From assembly GCA_016719535.1 (NCBI GenBank), contig JADJYX010000013.1, positions 62,001 through 126,000 of the forward strand: DNA of 64,000 nucleotides. Reading direction: 5' to 3'. Below, piece after piece: positions 52,872 through 61,426 of this stretch (the first letter of the stretch is position 1; each line of letters starts with the position of its first letter). A program made the position numbers and the translations under genes. This DNA comes from Rubrivivax sp. GTDB taxonomy: Bacteria > Pseudomonadota > Gammaproteobacteria > Burkholderiales > Burkholderiaceae_C. The notes beneath the pieces are model-generated. The model made no database searches, was not told the origin of the DNA, and was given only the letters and a program-made list of their open reading frames with translations.

Positions 52872-53534
52872 ATGTCCACACCCGACTTTGCCAAGATGGT
52901 TCCCGGCTTCGACTTCCTGCAGAACCTGATGAAAGGGGCCAGCGCCGGCCTGCCCGGCATGAGCCAGTGGATCGCGCCCACCCTCGACGCCGAAGAGGTC
53001 GACAAGCGTATCGAGGAACTGCGGACCGTGCAGTTCTGGCTGGAGCAGAACGCCAAGATGCTGGGCGCGACCATCCAGGCGCTGGAGGTGCAGCGCATGA
53101 CGCTGGCCACGCTGCGCACCATGAACCTGCCGATGAGCGAGTTGCGCGATTCGATGAAGCTCGACCCCGATGCCTTCTCGCCCAGGGCCGAGGCGCCCGC
53201 TGCGCCGGCGCCGGCCGCGGCCGAGGCGCCGTCGCCCGCACCCGCGCCGCCGGCGGTCGATCCGCTGCAATGGTGGGGCGCATTGACGCGCCAGTTCACC
53301 GAACTGGCCGCCAACGCCATCAAGGACAGCCCGGTCGAGGCGGCCACGCAGATGGCCGGTGCGGCCTTCCAGCAAGCCGTGCAGCCGATGGCCGACGCCG
53401 CCAGCGCGGTGGCGGCCGCCGCCAGCCCTGCCGCCCGTGCGTCGGCGAAGGCCGCGGCCAAGGCCCCCGCGCCCCAGGCGGCGAAGAAGGGCGGTCGCAG
53501 CCCGGCCAGGAAGGTGGCACCACGGGCCCGCTGA
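52872..53534 (+). CDS. phaM: PhaM-type polyhydroxyalkanoate granule regulatory protein
   Basis: The product is 220 residues. The N-terminal part MSTPDFAKMVPGFDFLQNLM with WIAPTLDAEEVDKRIEELRT and VQFWLEQNAKML is the conserved PhaM core that binds PHB synthase. A Pro/Ala-rich stretch and a Lys/Arg/Ala C-terminal tail (AAKAPAPQAAKKGGRSPARK) resemble the histone H1-like tail that lets PhaM attach granules to the nucleoid in Ralstonia. This implies the organism makes polyhydroxybutyrate; no other pha gene is in the window. Confidence 0.88.
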   Translation: MSTPDFAKMVPGFDFLQNLMKGASAGLPGMSQWIAPTLDAEEVDKRIEELRTVQFWLEQNAKMLGATIQALEVQRMTLATLRTMNLPMSELRDSMKLDPDAFSPRAEAPAAPAPAAAEAPSPAPAPPAVDPLQWWGALTRQFTELAANAIKDSPVEAATQMAGAAFQQAVQPMADAASAVAAAASPAARASAKAAAKAPAPQAAKKGGRSPARKVAPRAR

Positions 53535-53559
53535 GCCCGGCTGCGGCGGCATCGCCCCG

Positions 53560-54726
53560 ATGAGCGGATTCATCGCCGCCCACGCGACGCACCCCGACTG
53601 GCGCATGGCGCTGGCGCTGGCGGCGGCGCAGCTCGACGCGCAGCGCGCCGCGCGGCCGGGCGCGGCGTGGACGCTCGGTCTCGTCTATTTCACCGACACC
53701 TACGCGCCGCAGGCGCAGGCCCTGCTCGACGAGCTGCGGCAACGCTGGCCCGGCCTGGCCTGGGCCGGCTGCGTGGGCGTGGGCGTGGCGGCCAGCGGCG
53801 TCGAGTATGTCGACGAACCGGCGCTGGTGCTGATGCTGTGCGACCTGCCGCGCGGGCAGTTCGAGGTCTTTTCGGGCGCGCGGCCGCTGGCCGGCCCGGC
53901 GCCCTGCACCGCCCTGGTGCATGCCGATCCGGCCACGCCCGACATCGCCGAGCTGATCACCGAGCTGAGCGCGCGCACCGCCAGCGGCTACCTCTTCGGC
54001 GGCCTGGCGGCATCGCGCACGGCCACGGTCACCGTGGCCGACGGCGTCTGGAAGGGCGGGTTGTCGGGCGTGGCCTTCACGCGCGAGGTGGCGCTGATCT
54101 CGCGCGTCACCCAGGGCTGCCAGCCGGTCGGTCCCACGCGCACGATCACGCGCGCCCAGGCCAATGTGGTCGAGGCGCTCGACGGCGAGCCGGCGCTGCC
54201 GCAGCTGCTGCAGGACCTGGGGCTGGCCGACCTGGCCGACCACCGCGCCGCGGTGACGAAGCTGCGTGCCACGCTGGCCGGTCTGGTCGACGCCAGCGAC
54301 CCCGCGCTCGACCGCGGCGGCCGCTTCGGCGCCGACGTGCGCGTGCGCCACCTCGTCGGCCTGGACCCCGGCCGCCAGGCGGTGGCGCTGGCCGACCGCG
54401 TCGAGCCCGGCATGCGGCTGGCCTTCTGCGGCCGCGACGTGCAGGCCGCGCGCCGCGACCTGGTGCGCATCTGTGCCGAGATCCGCGACGAGCTGGAAAG
54501 CAGCGCCGACGCCGCGCCGGCGCGGCGGATTCGGGGCGCCGTCTACGTCAGTTGCGCCGGCCGCGGCGGCGGGCATTTCGGCGGCCCGTCGGCCGAGTTG
54601 AAGATCGTCCAGCATGCCCTGGGCGACGTGCCGCTGGTGGGCTTCTTTGCCGGCGGCGAGATCGCGCGCCACCACCTCTACGGCTATACCGGCGTGCTGA
54701 CGGTCTTTGTCGACGAGGCGGCATGA
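53560..54726 (+). CDS. FIST domain sensory protein
   Basis: The product is 388 residues from the ATG at 53560. The FIST_N domain includes WTLGLVYFTDTYAPQAQALL, WAGCVGVGVAASGVEY and SGYLFGGLAASRTATVTVAD; the FIST_C domain ends with AVYVSCAGRGGGHFGGPSAE and ALGDVPLVGFFAGGEIARHH. FIST proteins are thought to sense small ligands such as amino acids and are often fused to signalling domains; here the protein stands alone. The stop overlaps the start of the Nudix gene (ATGA), opening a four-gene coupled operon. Confidence 0.88.
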   Translation: MSGFIAAHATHPDWRMALALAAAQLDAQRAARPGAAWTLGLVYFTDTYAPQAQALLDELRQRWPGLAWAGCVGVGVAASGVEYVDEPALVLMLCDLPRGQFEVFSGARPLAGPAPCTALVHADPATPDIAELITELSARTASGYLFGGLAASRTATVTVADGVWKGGLSGVAFTREVALISRVTQGCQPVGPTRTITRAQANVVEALDGEPALPQLLQDLGLADLADHRAAVTKLRATLAGLVDASDPALDRGGRFGADVRVRHLVGLDPGRQAVALADRVEPGMRLAFCGRDVQAARRDLVRICAEIRDELESSADAAPARRIRGAVYVSCAGRGGGHFGGPSAELKIVQHALGDVPLVGFFAGGEIARHHLYGYTGVLTVFVDEAA

Positions 54727-55628
54727 CGGCCCGCGCCATGCCCGCGCCGGCCGCCCCTGCGGGTCCCTGGTCGTCGATCGAGATCGCCACCCGCCGTGAA
54801 CGGGTGCGCGTGCCCTTCGTGATCGACGGCGTGGCGGTCGGCTCGGTGGCCGCCGAGCACCTGGATGCGCTGCGCCCCTGGGCCCCGGGGCTGCGTGTCG
54901 AGCGCGATGCCGTGGTGCTGACCGTGTCCGCCGATCGACGCGACGACACGCTGGCCACCCTCAATGCCGCACTGCGCGAGCAGGGACTGATCCGCGCCTG
55001 GCGCGACGAGACCTACCCCTTGCCGCACCCGGCGACGCTGCAGGTGCTGGCGCACTTCGAGCGCGCGGCCTCGCGCTTCTGGGGCACGCTGACCTTCGGT
55101 GCCCATGGCACGGGCTGGGTGGCCGGCGCCGACGGCCGGCCGGCGGCGCTGTGGATCGCGCAGCGCTCGTTCCACAAGGCCACCGACCCCGGCGCCCACG
55201 ACAACCTGGTGGGCGGCGGTGTGCCGCATGGCCAGACGCCGTGGCAGACCCTGGTGCGCGAGGGCTGGGAGGAAGCCGGCCTGACGCCCGAGGTGATGCA
55301 GCGCGCCCGGCGCGGCCGCGTCATCCGGCTGCAGCGCGACATTGCGGAGGGCCTGCAGTTCGAGTGGATCCACGCCTTCGACCTGCAGCTGCAGCCCGAC
55401 GAGATCCCCGTCAACCAGGACGGCGAGGTGCATGCCTTCACGCTGCATGCGGCGGCCGATGCGCTGGCCATCGCCGCAGGCTCCACGATGACGGCCGATG
55501 CGGCGCTGGTGACGCTGGACTTCGCGCTGCGCCACGGCCTGCTGCCGGCGCACGAGGGCGAGCGTCTGGCGGCCCGCGCCGCCGGCCTGTGGGTCGCCTC
55601 CGCGGCCAGCGATGGGCGCATGCCGTGA
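54723..55628 (+). CDS. Nudix hydrolase with N-terminal DUF4743
   Basis: The product is 301 residues. The N-terminal DUF4743 part (VPFVIDGVAVGSVAAEHLDAL) is as in plant and fungal thiamine-diphosphate Nudix relatives. The Nudix box is GGVPHGQTPWQTLVREGWEEAGL (~160): the REGWEEAGL core is intact but the first Glu of the consensus is Gln. The domain continues with QFEWIHAFDLQL. Related enzymes hydrolyse damaged thiamine diphosphate; that is a family-based suggestion only. Both ends overlap neighbours (ATGA, GTGA), so it is coupled to FIST and YceI genes. Confidence 0.88.
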   Translation: MTARAMPAPAAPAGPWSSIEIATRRERVRVPFVIDGVAVGSVAAEHLDALRPWAPGLRVERDAVVLTVSADRRDDTLATLNAALREQGLIRAWRDETYPLPHPATLQVLAHFERAASRFWGTLTFGAHGTGWVAGADGRPAALWIAQRSFHKATDPGAHDNLVGGGVPHGQTPWQTLVREGWEEAGLTPEVMQRARRGRVIRLQRDIAEGLQFEWIHAFDLQLQPDEIPVNQDGEVHAFTLHAAADALAIAAGSTMTADAALVTLDFALRHGLLPAHEGERLAARAAGLWVASAASDGRMP

Positions 55629-56206
55629 CGCGCCGGCCCACCTTGTCGGTGCTGCTGCTGCTTGGCGCGGCGGCGCAAGCCATGGCCGCACCGGTCGACT
55701 ACCAGCTCACGCCCACGCACAGCTTCGTGCACTTCGAATGGCCGCACGCCGGCCTGAGCACGCTGCGTGGCCGCTTCGACAAGGTGGCCGGCCGCGTCAC
55801 GCTGGACCGCGCGGCACGCAGCGGGCATGGCGAGGTGCAGATCCGCCTGGACAGCGTCAATACCGGCCGGCCCGCGCTCGATGCGGCGCTGCGCCAGGCG
55901 CTGGGTGCCGAGGGCGAGGCGAGCGCACGCTACACCATCGACCGCCTGCGCTTCGAGGGCGACCGACCGGCCGCCGCGCAGGGCCGGCTGGCCTGGCGCG
56001 AACGCGAGCTGGCCATCGAGCTGCGCGCCGAACGCTTCAACTGCTACCGCAACCCGCTGCTGCGGCGCGAGGTCTGCGGCGGCGACTTCACGGCGGACCT
56101 GGAACCGGCCGCGCTGGGCCTGGCGCTCGACCCGTCCTTCGGGCTCGGCCGCCCGATCCGGCTGCGGGTGCAGGTCGAGGCCATCCGGCAGGAGGCCGGC
56201 GAATGA
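55625..56206 (+). CDS. YceI family periplasmic lipid-binding protein (first copy)
   Basis: The product is 193 residues from a GTG overlapping the Nudix stop. A Sec signal (RRPTLSVLLLLGAAAQAMA) precedes the YceI barrel: DYQLTPTHSFVHFEWPHAGL, LRGRFDKVAGRVTLDRAA and LRVQVEAIRQEAGE at the end. YceI proteins bind polyprenyl chains such as ubiquinone precursors in the periplasm. Two cysteines (FNCYRNPLLRREVCGGDF) may form a disulfide. The next gene is a second YceI, coupled by ATGA. Confidence 0.9.
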   Translation: MTRRPTLSVLLLLGAAAQAMAAPVDYQLTPTHSFVHFEWPHAGLSTLRGRFDKVAGRVTLDRAARSGHGEVQIRLDSVNTGRPALDAALRQALGAEGEASARYTIDRLRFEGDRPAAAQGRLAWRERELAIELRAERFNCYRNPLLRREVCGGDFTADLEPAALGLALDPSFGLGRPIRLRVQVEAIRQEAGE

Positions 56207-56772
56207 ACGTTCGCGGCTGGCTGCTCGGGATGGCGGCGCTGCCACTGGCTGCTTCGTCCGCGCCGCAGGTCTTCGACCTCGACCCGGCGCAGACCTTCGT
56301 GCATTTCGAGGTGCTGCATTTCGACACCTCGACGCTGCGCGGCCGCGTCGGTCCGGTGCGCGGCGAGGTCATGCTCGACGCCGACGCCGGCCGCGGCCGC
56401 CTCGGGCTGGTGATCGACATGCGCACGCTGGATACCGGCTTTCGCCTGCTGGATGCGCGGCTGCGCCAGCGCGATCTGTTCGACGTCGACGACCACCCCG
56501 AGGCCTGGTTCGTCGCCGAGCGTTTCCGCTTCGAGCAGGGGCAGCCGGTCGAGGTGACGGGCGAGTTCACGCTGCGCGGCGTCAGCGCACCACTGACGCT
56601 GCGCGCGCTGCGCTTCGGCTGCGTCGAGGCCACGGGCACTGCGCCGCAGCGCTGCGGCGGCGATTTCGAGGGCGAGGTGCAGCGCAGCCGCTTCGGCGCC
56701 AGCTTCGGCCTGCCGCTGGTGGCCGACCGCGTGCGCCTGCTGGTGCAGGCCGAAGGGCTGCGGCGACGCTGA
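56203..56772 (+). CDS. YceI family periplasmic lipid-binding protein (second copy)
   Basis: The product is 189 residues with a short signal peptide (WLLGMAALPLAASSAP). The barrel shows FDLDPAQTFVHFEVLHFDTS, LRGRVGPVRGEVMLDADA, ARLRQRDLFDVDDHPEAWF and GEFTLRGVSAPLTLRALRF, which is closer to canonical YceI than the first copy. The Cys pair FGCVEATGTAPQRCGGDF matches the first copy, so the two probably arose by tandem duplication and then diverged. It ends the FIST-Nudix-YceI-YceI operon. Confidence 0.92.
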   Translation: MNVRGWLLGMAALPLAASSAPQVFDLDPAQTFVHFEVLHFDTSTLRGRVGPVRGEVMLDADAGRGRLGLVIDMRTLDTGFRLLDARLRQRDLFDVDDHPEAWFVAERFRFEQGQPVEVTGEFTLRGVSAPLTLRALRFGCVEATGTAPQRCGGDFEGEVQRSRFGASFGLPLVADRVRLLVQAEGLRRR

Positions 56773-56803
56773 CGCCAAACTGACAGCGGCGGCGGCCGTG
56801 GGA

Positions 56804-56822
56804 ACTTCCCGCTCAGGGAAGT
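56804..56822 (+). terminator. Hairpin after the second YceI gene
   Basis: A perfect 7-bp stem ACTTCCC-GCTCA-GGGAAGT lies 32 bp after the YceI stop and 98 bp before dctP. No T-run follows, so termination would need Rho, or the element may be an operator for the TRAP operon. Confidence 0.35.
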
Positions 56823-56920
56823 CCGCATTGCGGCCCCCTTCGACATCCCGGATATTCGCCAGCCGTTACCGTCCCGCCGCTCCGTTCGTCGGGGCTAGAC
56901 CATCCAACTCCGGAGACTCC

Positions 56921-58045
56921 ATGACCCAGACCCCGAAGCCCGCGCCGCGCCGCCGCTTCCTGCAGACCGCCGCTGCCGCCACCGCCGGTGCCGGCGCCAT
57001 GGCCGCCCCGATGATCGCCAGCGCGCAGACCGTGTCGCTGCGCTTCCAGAGCACCTGGCCGTCCAAGGACATCTTCCATGAGTACGCCAGCGACTTCGCC
57101 AAGAAGATCAACGACATGGCGGGTGGCCGCCTGAAGATCGAGGTGCTGCCCGCCGGTGCGGTGGTGCCGGCCTTCCAGTTGCTGGAAGCGGTGGCCAAGG
57201 GCACGCTCGACGGCGGCCATGGCGTGGTGGCCTACCACTACGGCAAGAATTCGGCGCTGGCGCTGTGGGGCTCCGGCCCCGCCTACGGCATGGACCCCAA
57301 CATGCTGCTGGCCTGGCACAACTACGGCGGCGGCAAGGCGCTGCTCGACGAGATCTACAAGAGCCTGAACCTCGAGGTGGTGTCCTACCTGTATGGCCCG
57401 ATGCCGACGCAGCCCTTCGGCTGGTTCAAGAAGCCGATCGCCAAGCTCGAGGACGTCAAGGGCACCAAGTTCCGCACCGTCGGCCTGGCGGTGGACATGT
57501 ATACCGACATGGGCGTGGCGGTGAACCCGCTGCCCGGCGGCGAGATCGTGCCGGCACTGGACCGCGGCCTGATCGACGGCGCCGAGTTCAACAACGCCTC
57601 GTCCGACCGCCTGCTCGGATTCCCCGACGTGGTCAAGAACTGCATGCTGCAGAGCTTCCACCAGAGCGGCGAGCAGTTCGAGATCCTGTTCAACAAGGGC
57701 AAGTACGACGGCCTGAGCGGCGAGCTCAAGTCCATCATCGACTACGCCGTGCAGGCCGCCAGTGCCGACATGAGCTGGAAGGCCATCCAGCGCAACAGCC
57801 AGGACTACATCGAGCTGAAGAAGGCCGGCGTCAAGTTCTACAAGACGCCCGACGCCATCCTGCGCGCGCAGCTGGCCGCGTGGGACAAGATCATCGCCAA
57901 GAAGGGCGGCGAGAACGCGCTCTTCAAGAAGGTGCTGGACAGCCAGAAGGCCTTTGCCGAGCGCGCCGGCTCCTGGCAGAACGACTACACCGTCGATTTC
58001 AAGATGGCGTACAACCACTATTTCCGCGCCGGCAAGAAGAGCTGA
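56921..58045 (+). CDS. TRAP transporter substrate-binding protein (DctP family)
   Basis: The product is 374 residues from the ATG at 56921, with a twin-arginine signal (APRRRFLQTAAAATAGAGAM) ending at SAQT. The DctP fold starts VSLRFQSTWPSKDIFHEYAS and contains LKIEVLPAGAVVPAFQLLEA, KFRTVGLAVDMYTDMG, the substrate-binding Arg region in KGTKFRT, and GGEIVPALDRGLIDGAEFNN. The relation to proteins with large aromatic or keto-acid ligands is suggested by the family (mannitol/chloroaromatic-type DctP), but ligand is not assignable. It delivers substrate to the DctQM permease encoded next. Confidence 0.93.
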   Translation: MTQTPKPAPRRRFLQTAAAATAGAGAMAAPMIASAQTVSLRFQSTWPSKDIFHEYASDFAKKINDMAGGRLKIEVLPAGAVVPAFQLLEAVAKGTLDGGHGVVAYHYGKNSALALWGSGPAYGMDPNMLLAWHNYGGGKALLDEIYKSLNLEVVSYLYGPMPTQPFGWFKKPIAKLEDVKGTKFRTVGLAVDMYTDMGVAVNPLPGGEIVPALDRGLIDGAEFNNASSDRLLGFPDVVKNCMLQSFHQSGEQFEILFNKGKYDGLSGELKSIIDYAVQAASADMSWKAIQRNSQDYIELKKAGVKFYKTPDAILRAQLAAWDKIIAKKGGENALFKKVLDSQKAFAERAGSWQNDYTVDFKMAYNHYFRAGKKS

Positions 58046-58066
58046 GCCTCGCCGAGGCGGACCACG

Positions 58067-58090
58067 GGGGCGCCTGCGGGCGCCCCTTTT
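58067..58090 (+). terminator. Intrinsic terminator between dctP and dctQ
   Basis: GGGGCGCC-TGCG-GGCGCCCC is a perfect 8-bp stem with a 4-nt loop, followed directly by TTTT (58087-58090). It sits 21 bp after the dctP stop and 16 bp before dctQ. Partial termination here would make more binding protein than permease, as binding-protein-dependent systems need. Confidence 0.8.
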
Positions 58091-58105
58091 CGTGAAGGAA
58101 TCGCG

Positions 58106-58732
58106 ATGCAGAAGATGCTGCTGCAGGTGGACCGGCTGTCCACCTTCGTGGGCAAGGCGTGCGCCTGGACCGTCGTCGGGCTCACGGCGCTGATCACCTG
58201 GGAGGTGTTTTCGCGCTACGTGCTCAACTCGCCGCATGCGTGGGTGCTGGACGCGCAGATCATGCTCTACGGCACCCTGTTCATGAGCGCCGGCGCCTAT
58301 ACGCTGAGCAAGAACGGCCATGTGCGCGGCGACGTGCTCTACGGCTTCTTCGAGCCGCGCACGCAGGCCACCATCGACCTCATCCTCTACATCGTCTTCT
58401 TCCTGCCCGGCATCGTCGCGCTGACCTGGGCCGGCTGGTCCTTCGCGCAGGAATCGCTGGCCATCCGCGAGCAGACCTTCAATGCCGACCCGCTGCCGGT
58501 CTACCCGTTCAAGTTCGTGATCCCGATCGCCGGTGCCGTGCTGCTGCTGCAGGGCGTGGTCGAGATCGTGCGCTGCCTGATCTGCATCCGCGACGGCGTC
58601 TGGCCCGCGCGCGAGGAGGACGTCGAAGAGGTCGACGTCGACAAGCTCAAGGAGATGGTGCACGTCAAGGACGCCGACATCGAGGAAGTCGACCGCCTGA
58701 TCACGGCCAAGCAAACCGGGGGCCGGGCATGA
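58106..58732 (+). CDS. TRAP transporter small permease (DctQ family)
   Basis: The product is 208 residues with four membrane helices: ACAWTVVGLTALITWEVFSR, AQIMLYGTLFMSAGAYTLSK, TIDLILYIVFFLPGIVALTW and FVIPIAGAVLLLQGVVEIVR. EVFSRYVLN and the W-x-x-Y/L-Y-G positions are typical of DctQ. An acidic cytoplasmic tail of ~50 residues (REEDVEEVDVDKLKEMVHVK) is longer than usual. The stop overlaps the start of the large permease gene (ATGA). Confidence 0.93.
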   Translation: MQKMLLQVDRLSTFVGKACAWTVVGLTALITWEVFSRYVLNSPHAWVLDAQIMLYGTLFMSAGAYTLSKNGHVRGDVLYGFFEPRTQATIDLILYIVFFLPGIVALTWAGWSFAQESLAIREQTFNADPLPVYPFKFVIPIAGAVLLLQGVVEIVRCLICIRDGVWPAREEDVEEVDVDKLKEMVHVKDADIEEVDRLITAKQTGGRA

Positions 58733-60768
58733 CGATCAAGAAGGAACTCTGGTTCGGCTTCGGGCTGATGGGGCTGATCGTGCTGGCCGTGCTGGGCATG
58801 GTGCTTGGCGTCGACACCATGACCAACGGCCACTACGGGCTGCTGATGCTGGGGCTGGTGGTGGTGGCCATCATGCTCGGCTTCCCGACGGCATTCACGC
58901 TGATGGGCATGGGCATGCTGTTCGCGTTCTTCGCCTATCACTCCGGTGGCCAGACCGCCGCCGGTGCGGTGAAGCAGACGCTGGACCTGATGGTGCAGCG
59001 TGCCTTCTCGGTGATGGGCAACGACGTGCTCATCTCGATCCCGTTGTTCGTCTTCATGGGCTACCTGGTCGAACGCGCCAACCTGATCGAGAAGCTGTTC
59101 AAGAGCCTGCACCTGGCACTGGCGCGCGTGCCCGGCTCGCTGGCGGTGGCCACACTGGTGACCTGCGCCGTCTTCGCCACCGCCACCGGCATCGTCGGCG
59201 CGGTGGTCACGCTGATGGGCCTGCTGGCGCTGCCGCAGATGCTGCGCGCCGGCTACGACGTGCGGGTTTCGGCCGGCGCCATCACCGCCGGCGGCTGCCT
59301 GGGCATCCTGATCCCGCCCAGCGTGCTGCTCATCGTCTATGGCGCCACCGCCGGCGTATCGGTGGTGCAGCTGTATGCCGGCGCCTTCTTTCCGGGGCTG
59401 ATGCTGGCCGGCCTCTACATCGTCTACGTCATCCTGATCGCCAAGCTCAAGCCGGCGATGGCGCCGCCGCTGACGGCCGAACAGCGCACCGTGCCGCTGC
59501 CGGCGCCGCTGGTCACCCTCGGCCTGACGACGGCGAGAAATGCGCTGGGCGGCCTGGTCGGTGCGCTCAAGGGCCCGAAGAACCGCGACGTGCCCGCCGG
59601 CTATCTGCTGGGGCAGCTGGGCATCGCGTTGCTGCCGGCGCTGGTATTCGCGCTCGCCGTGGGCTGGAGCTACCGCAGTGCCACCGCGCCGCTGCCCGTG
59701 GCCGAGGTCGTCGAGGGCCTGCAGGAGATGGGCACCGGCGGTGGCAGCAGCAGCGAGTCGGGCGGCGGCCTCGCCGAACCACCCGGCAGCAGCGACGACG
59801 CGCCGTCCGCGGGCGGTCTGAGCGAGCCGCCCGGTGCGACCGATGCCGCGTCCGGGCCCGCCGCCGGGGGCGTGTCGGAACCGCCAGGGGCGAGCGAGCG
59901 CGTGCAGGAGCCGCCCGCGGCCAGCGGCCTGGGCGAGCCGCCCGCCACCGCCGCCGCGCCGGCCGGCGCCGGCACCGGCGGTGCGGGGTCCACCGCAGCC
60001 GCCGGCGAGCCACGGGCGCTGACCACCAACTGGTGGATCGGTGTCGGCGTCGGCGCGCTGGCGCTGGCCGTCTTCTACGGCATCCTGAGCTTCGCCCGGC
60101 TCGAGATCTTCAAGATGCTGCTGACCAGCTTCTTCCCGCTGCTGGTGCTCATCCTGGCCGTGCTGGGCTCGATCGTCTTCGGCCTGGCCACGCCGACCGA
60201 GGCCGCCGCCGTGGGCGCCTTCGGCGGCTTCGTGCTCGCCTGGGCCTACCGGCAGCTGACCTTCACGGTGGTCAAGGAATCGGTCTTCCTCACCGCCAAG
60301 ACGAGTGCGATGGTGTGCTGGCTGTTCGTCGGCTCGGCCATCTTCTCGGCCGCCTTCGCGCTGCTGGGCGGCCAGGAGCTGGTCGAACAGTGGGTGCTGG
60401 GCATGAACCTCAGCAAGACCGAGTTCCTGATCCTGAGCCAGGTGCTGATCTTCATCCTCGGCTGGCCGCTGGAGTGGACCGAGATCATCGTCATCTTCAT
60501 GCCCATCTTCATCCCGCTGCTGGACAACTTCGGCGTCGACCCGCTGTTCTTCGGCCTGCTGGTGGCGCTGAACCTGCAGACGGCCTTCCTCAGCCCGCCG
60601 GTGGCGATGAGCGCCTTCTACCTGAAGGGCGTGGCGCCCAAGCATGTGACGCTGAACCAGATCTTTGCCGGCATGCTGCCCTTCATGGGCATCCAGATCG
60701 TGGCCATCGTGCTGCTGTACATCTGGCCGCAGATCGGCATGTGGCTGCCGACGGTGCTGTACCGCTGA
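58729..60768 (+). CDS. TRAP transporter large permease (DctM family) with EPPG-rich insert
   Basis: The product is 679 residues, against ~430 for usual DctM. The N-terminal half has GFPTAFTLMGMGMLFAFFAY and AGAITAGGCLGILIPPSVLL; the C-terminal half has VFGLATPTEAAAVGAFGGFV and LGWPLEWTEIIVIFMPIFIP and LNLQTAFLSPPVAMSAFYLK. Between the halves lie an extra hydrophobic segment (QLGIALLPALVFALAVGWSY) and, at ~335-428, a Gly/Ser/Ala/Pro-rich stretch with five E-P-P motifs (LAEPPG, LSEPPG, VSEPPG, QEPP, GEPP). It drives substrate uptake with the cation gradient. The insert should be a flexible loop; its role is unknown. Confidence 0.92.
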   Translation: MTIKKELWFGFGLMGLIVLAVLGMVLGVDTMTNGHYGLLMLGLVVVAIMLGFPTAFTLMGMGMLFAFFAYHSGGQTAAGAVKQTLDLMVQRAFSVMGNDVLISIPLFVFMGYLVERANLIEKLFKSLHLALARVPGSLAVATLVTCAVFATATGIVGAVVTLMGLLALPQMLRAGYDVRVSAGAITAGGCLGILIPPSVLLIVYGATAGVSVVQLYAGAFFPGLMLAGLYIVYVILIAKLKPAMAPPLTAEQRTVPLPAPLVTLGLTTARNALGGLVGALKGPKNRDVPAGYLLGQLGIALLPALVFALAVGWSYRSATAPLPVAEVVEGLQEMGTGGGSSSESGGGLAEPPGSSDDAPSAGGLSEPPGATDAASGPAAGGVSEPPGASERVQEPPAASGLGEPPATAAAPAGAGTGGAGSTAAAGEPRALTTNWWIGVGVGALALAVFYGILSFARLEIFKMLLTSFFPLLVLILAVLGSIVFGLATPTEAAAVGAFGGFVLAWAYRQLTFTVVKESVFLTAKTSAMVCWLFVGSAIFSAAFALLGGQELVEQWVLGMNLSKTEFLILSQVLIFILGWPLEWTEIIVIFMPIFIPLLDNFGVDPLFFGLLVALNLQTAFLSPPVAMSAFYLKGVAPKHVTLNQIFAGMLPFMGIQIVAIVLLYIWPQIGMWLPTVLYR

Positions 60769-60806
60769 AGTCCGGCGGCCGGCGACCGCCGGTCCGATGG
60801 CCGCAG

Positions 60807-60846
60807 ACGCCGGCGCGCCCTGACAGGCCCGCCGGCGTGCTGCTTT
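60807..60846 (+). terminator. Hairpin terminator after the TRAP operon
   Basis: A perfect 9-bp stem ACGCCGGCG ... CGCCGGCGT (60807-60838, 14-nt loop) is followed by GCTGCTTT. A second hairpin, CCGGCGG...CCGCCGG, precedes it at 60772-60792. They lie in the 77-bp gap between convergent dctM and the Rrf2 gene and probably end transcription of the TRAP operon. Confidence 0.5.
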
Positions 60847-61364
60847 CAGCCGCGGCCGGCGAAGGACTGGCCGAAGGCGAAGACCGAATTGGGCGCATTG
60901 CTGCGCACCGGTCGCACCACCGGCGTCGCCGCGATGGCACGGCGCGGCGCCGTGCTCGCCTCGACCGCCACCCCGCGCGCACGCTGCTCGTCCACCAGCT
61001 GTTGCAGCGGCACCGTGGCCAGGTGGCGCAGCATGACCTGGTCCAGATCGGCCCAGAGCTCGCGCGTGAGCTGCATGCGCTGCGCCGCCTCGGCGTCCTC
61101 GCTGGCCTCGTCCTCGACCGCATTGACGATGTCGGCAGCCGAGAGGTCGACCGGCCGGCGACCCAGCGTATAGCCACCACCCGGCCCGCGCGTGCTCTCC
61201 ACCAGGCCGGCGCGGCGCAGGCGGCTGAACAACTGCTCCAGATAGGACAGCGACACACCCTGGCGCGCGGCAATCTGCGCCAGCGCCACCGGGCCCGAAC
61301 GCTCGCGCAGGGCCAGGTCGATCATGGCCTGGAGGGCAAAACGGCTCTTCGTGCTCATGCGCAT
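60846..61364 (-). CDS. Rrf2 family transcriptional regulator without Fe-S cysteines
   Basis: The product is 172 residues from the ATG at 61364, with GGAG 7 nt upstream. The winged helix resembles IscR: STKSRFALQAMIDLALRERS, ALAQIAARQGVSLSYLEQLF and SRLRRAGLVESTRGPGGGYTL. IscR carries three cysteines after this region that bind [2Fe-2S]; here the segment VEDEASEDAEAAQRMQLTRE has none, and no Cys occurs in the whole protein. It must sense something else or act constitutively. It is divergent from nhaR, with convergent TRAP genes downstream. Confidence 0.88.
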   Translation of the reverse strand: MRMSTKSRFALQAMIDLALRERSGPVALAQIAARQGVSLSYLEQLFSRLRRAGLVESTRGPGGGYTLGRRPVDLSAADIVNAVEDEASEDAEAAQRMQLTRELWADLDQVMLRHLATVPLQQLVDEQRARGVAVEASTAPRRAIAATPVVRPVRSNAPNSVFAFGQSFAGRG

Positions 61365-61426
61365 GGTTTTCTCCGAAAGAGGTGTCAGCAAGTGCGCTGA
61401 CGGGGTGAACTGTAGGGAAGGCTTCA

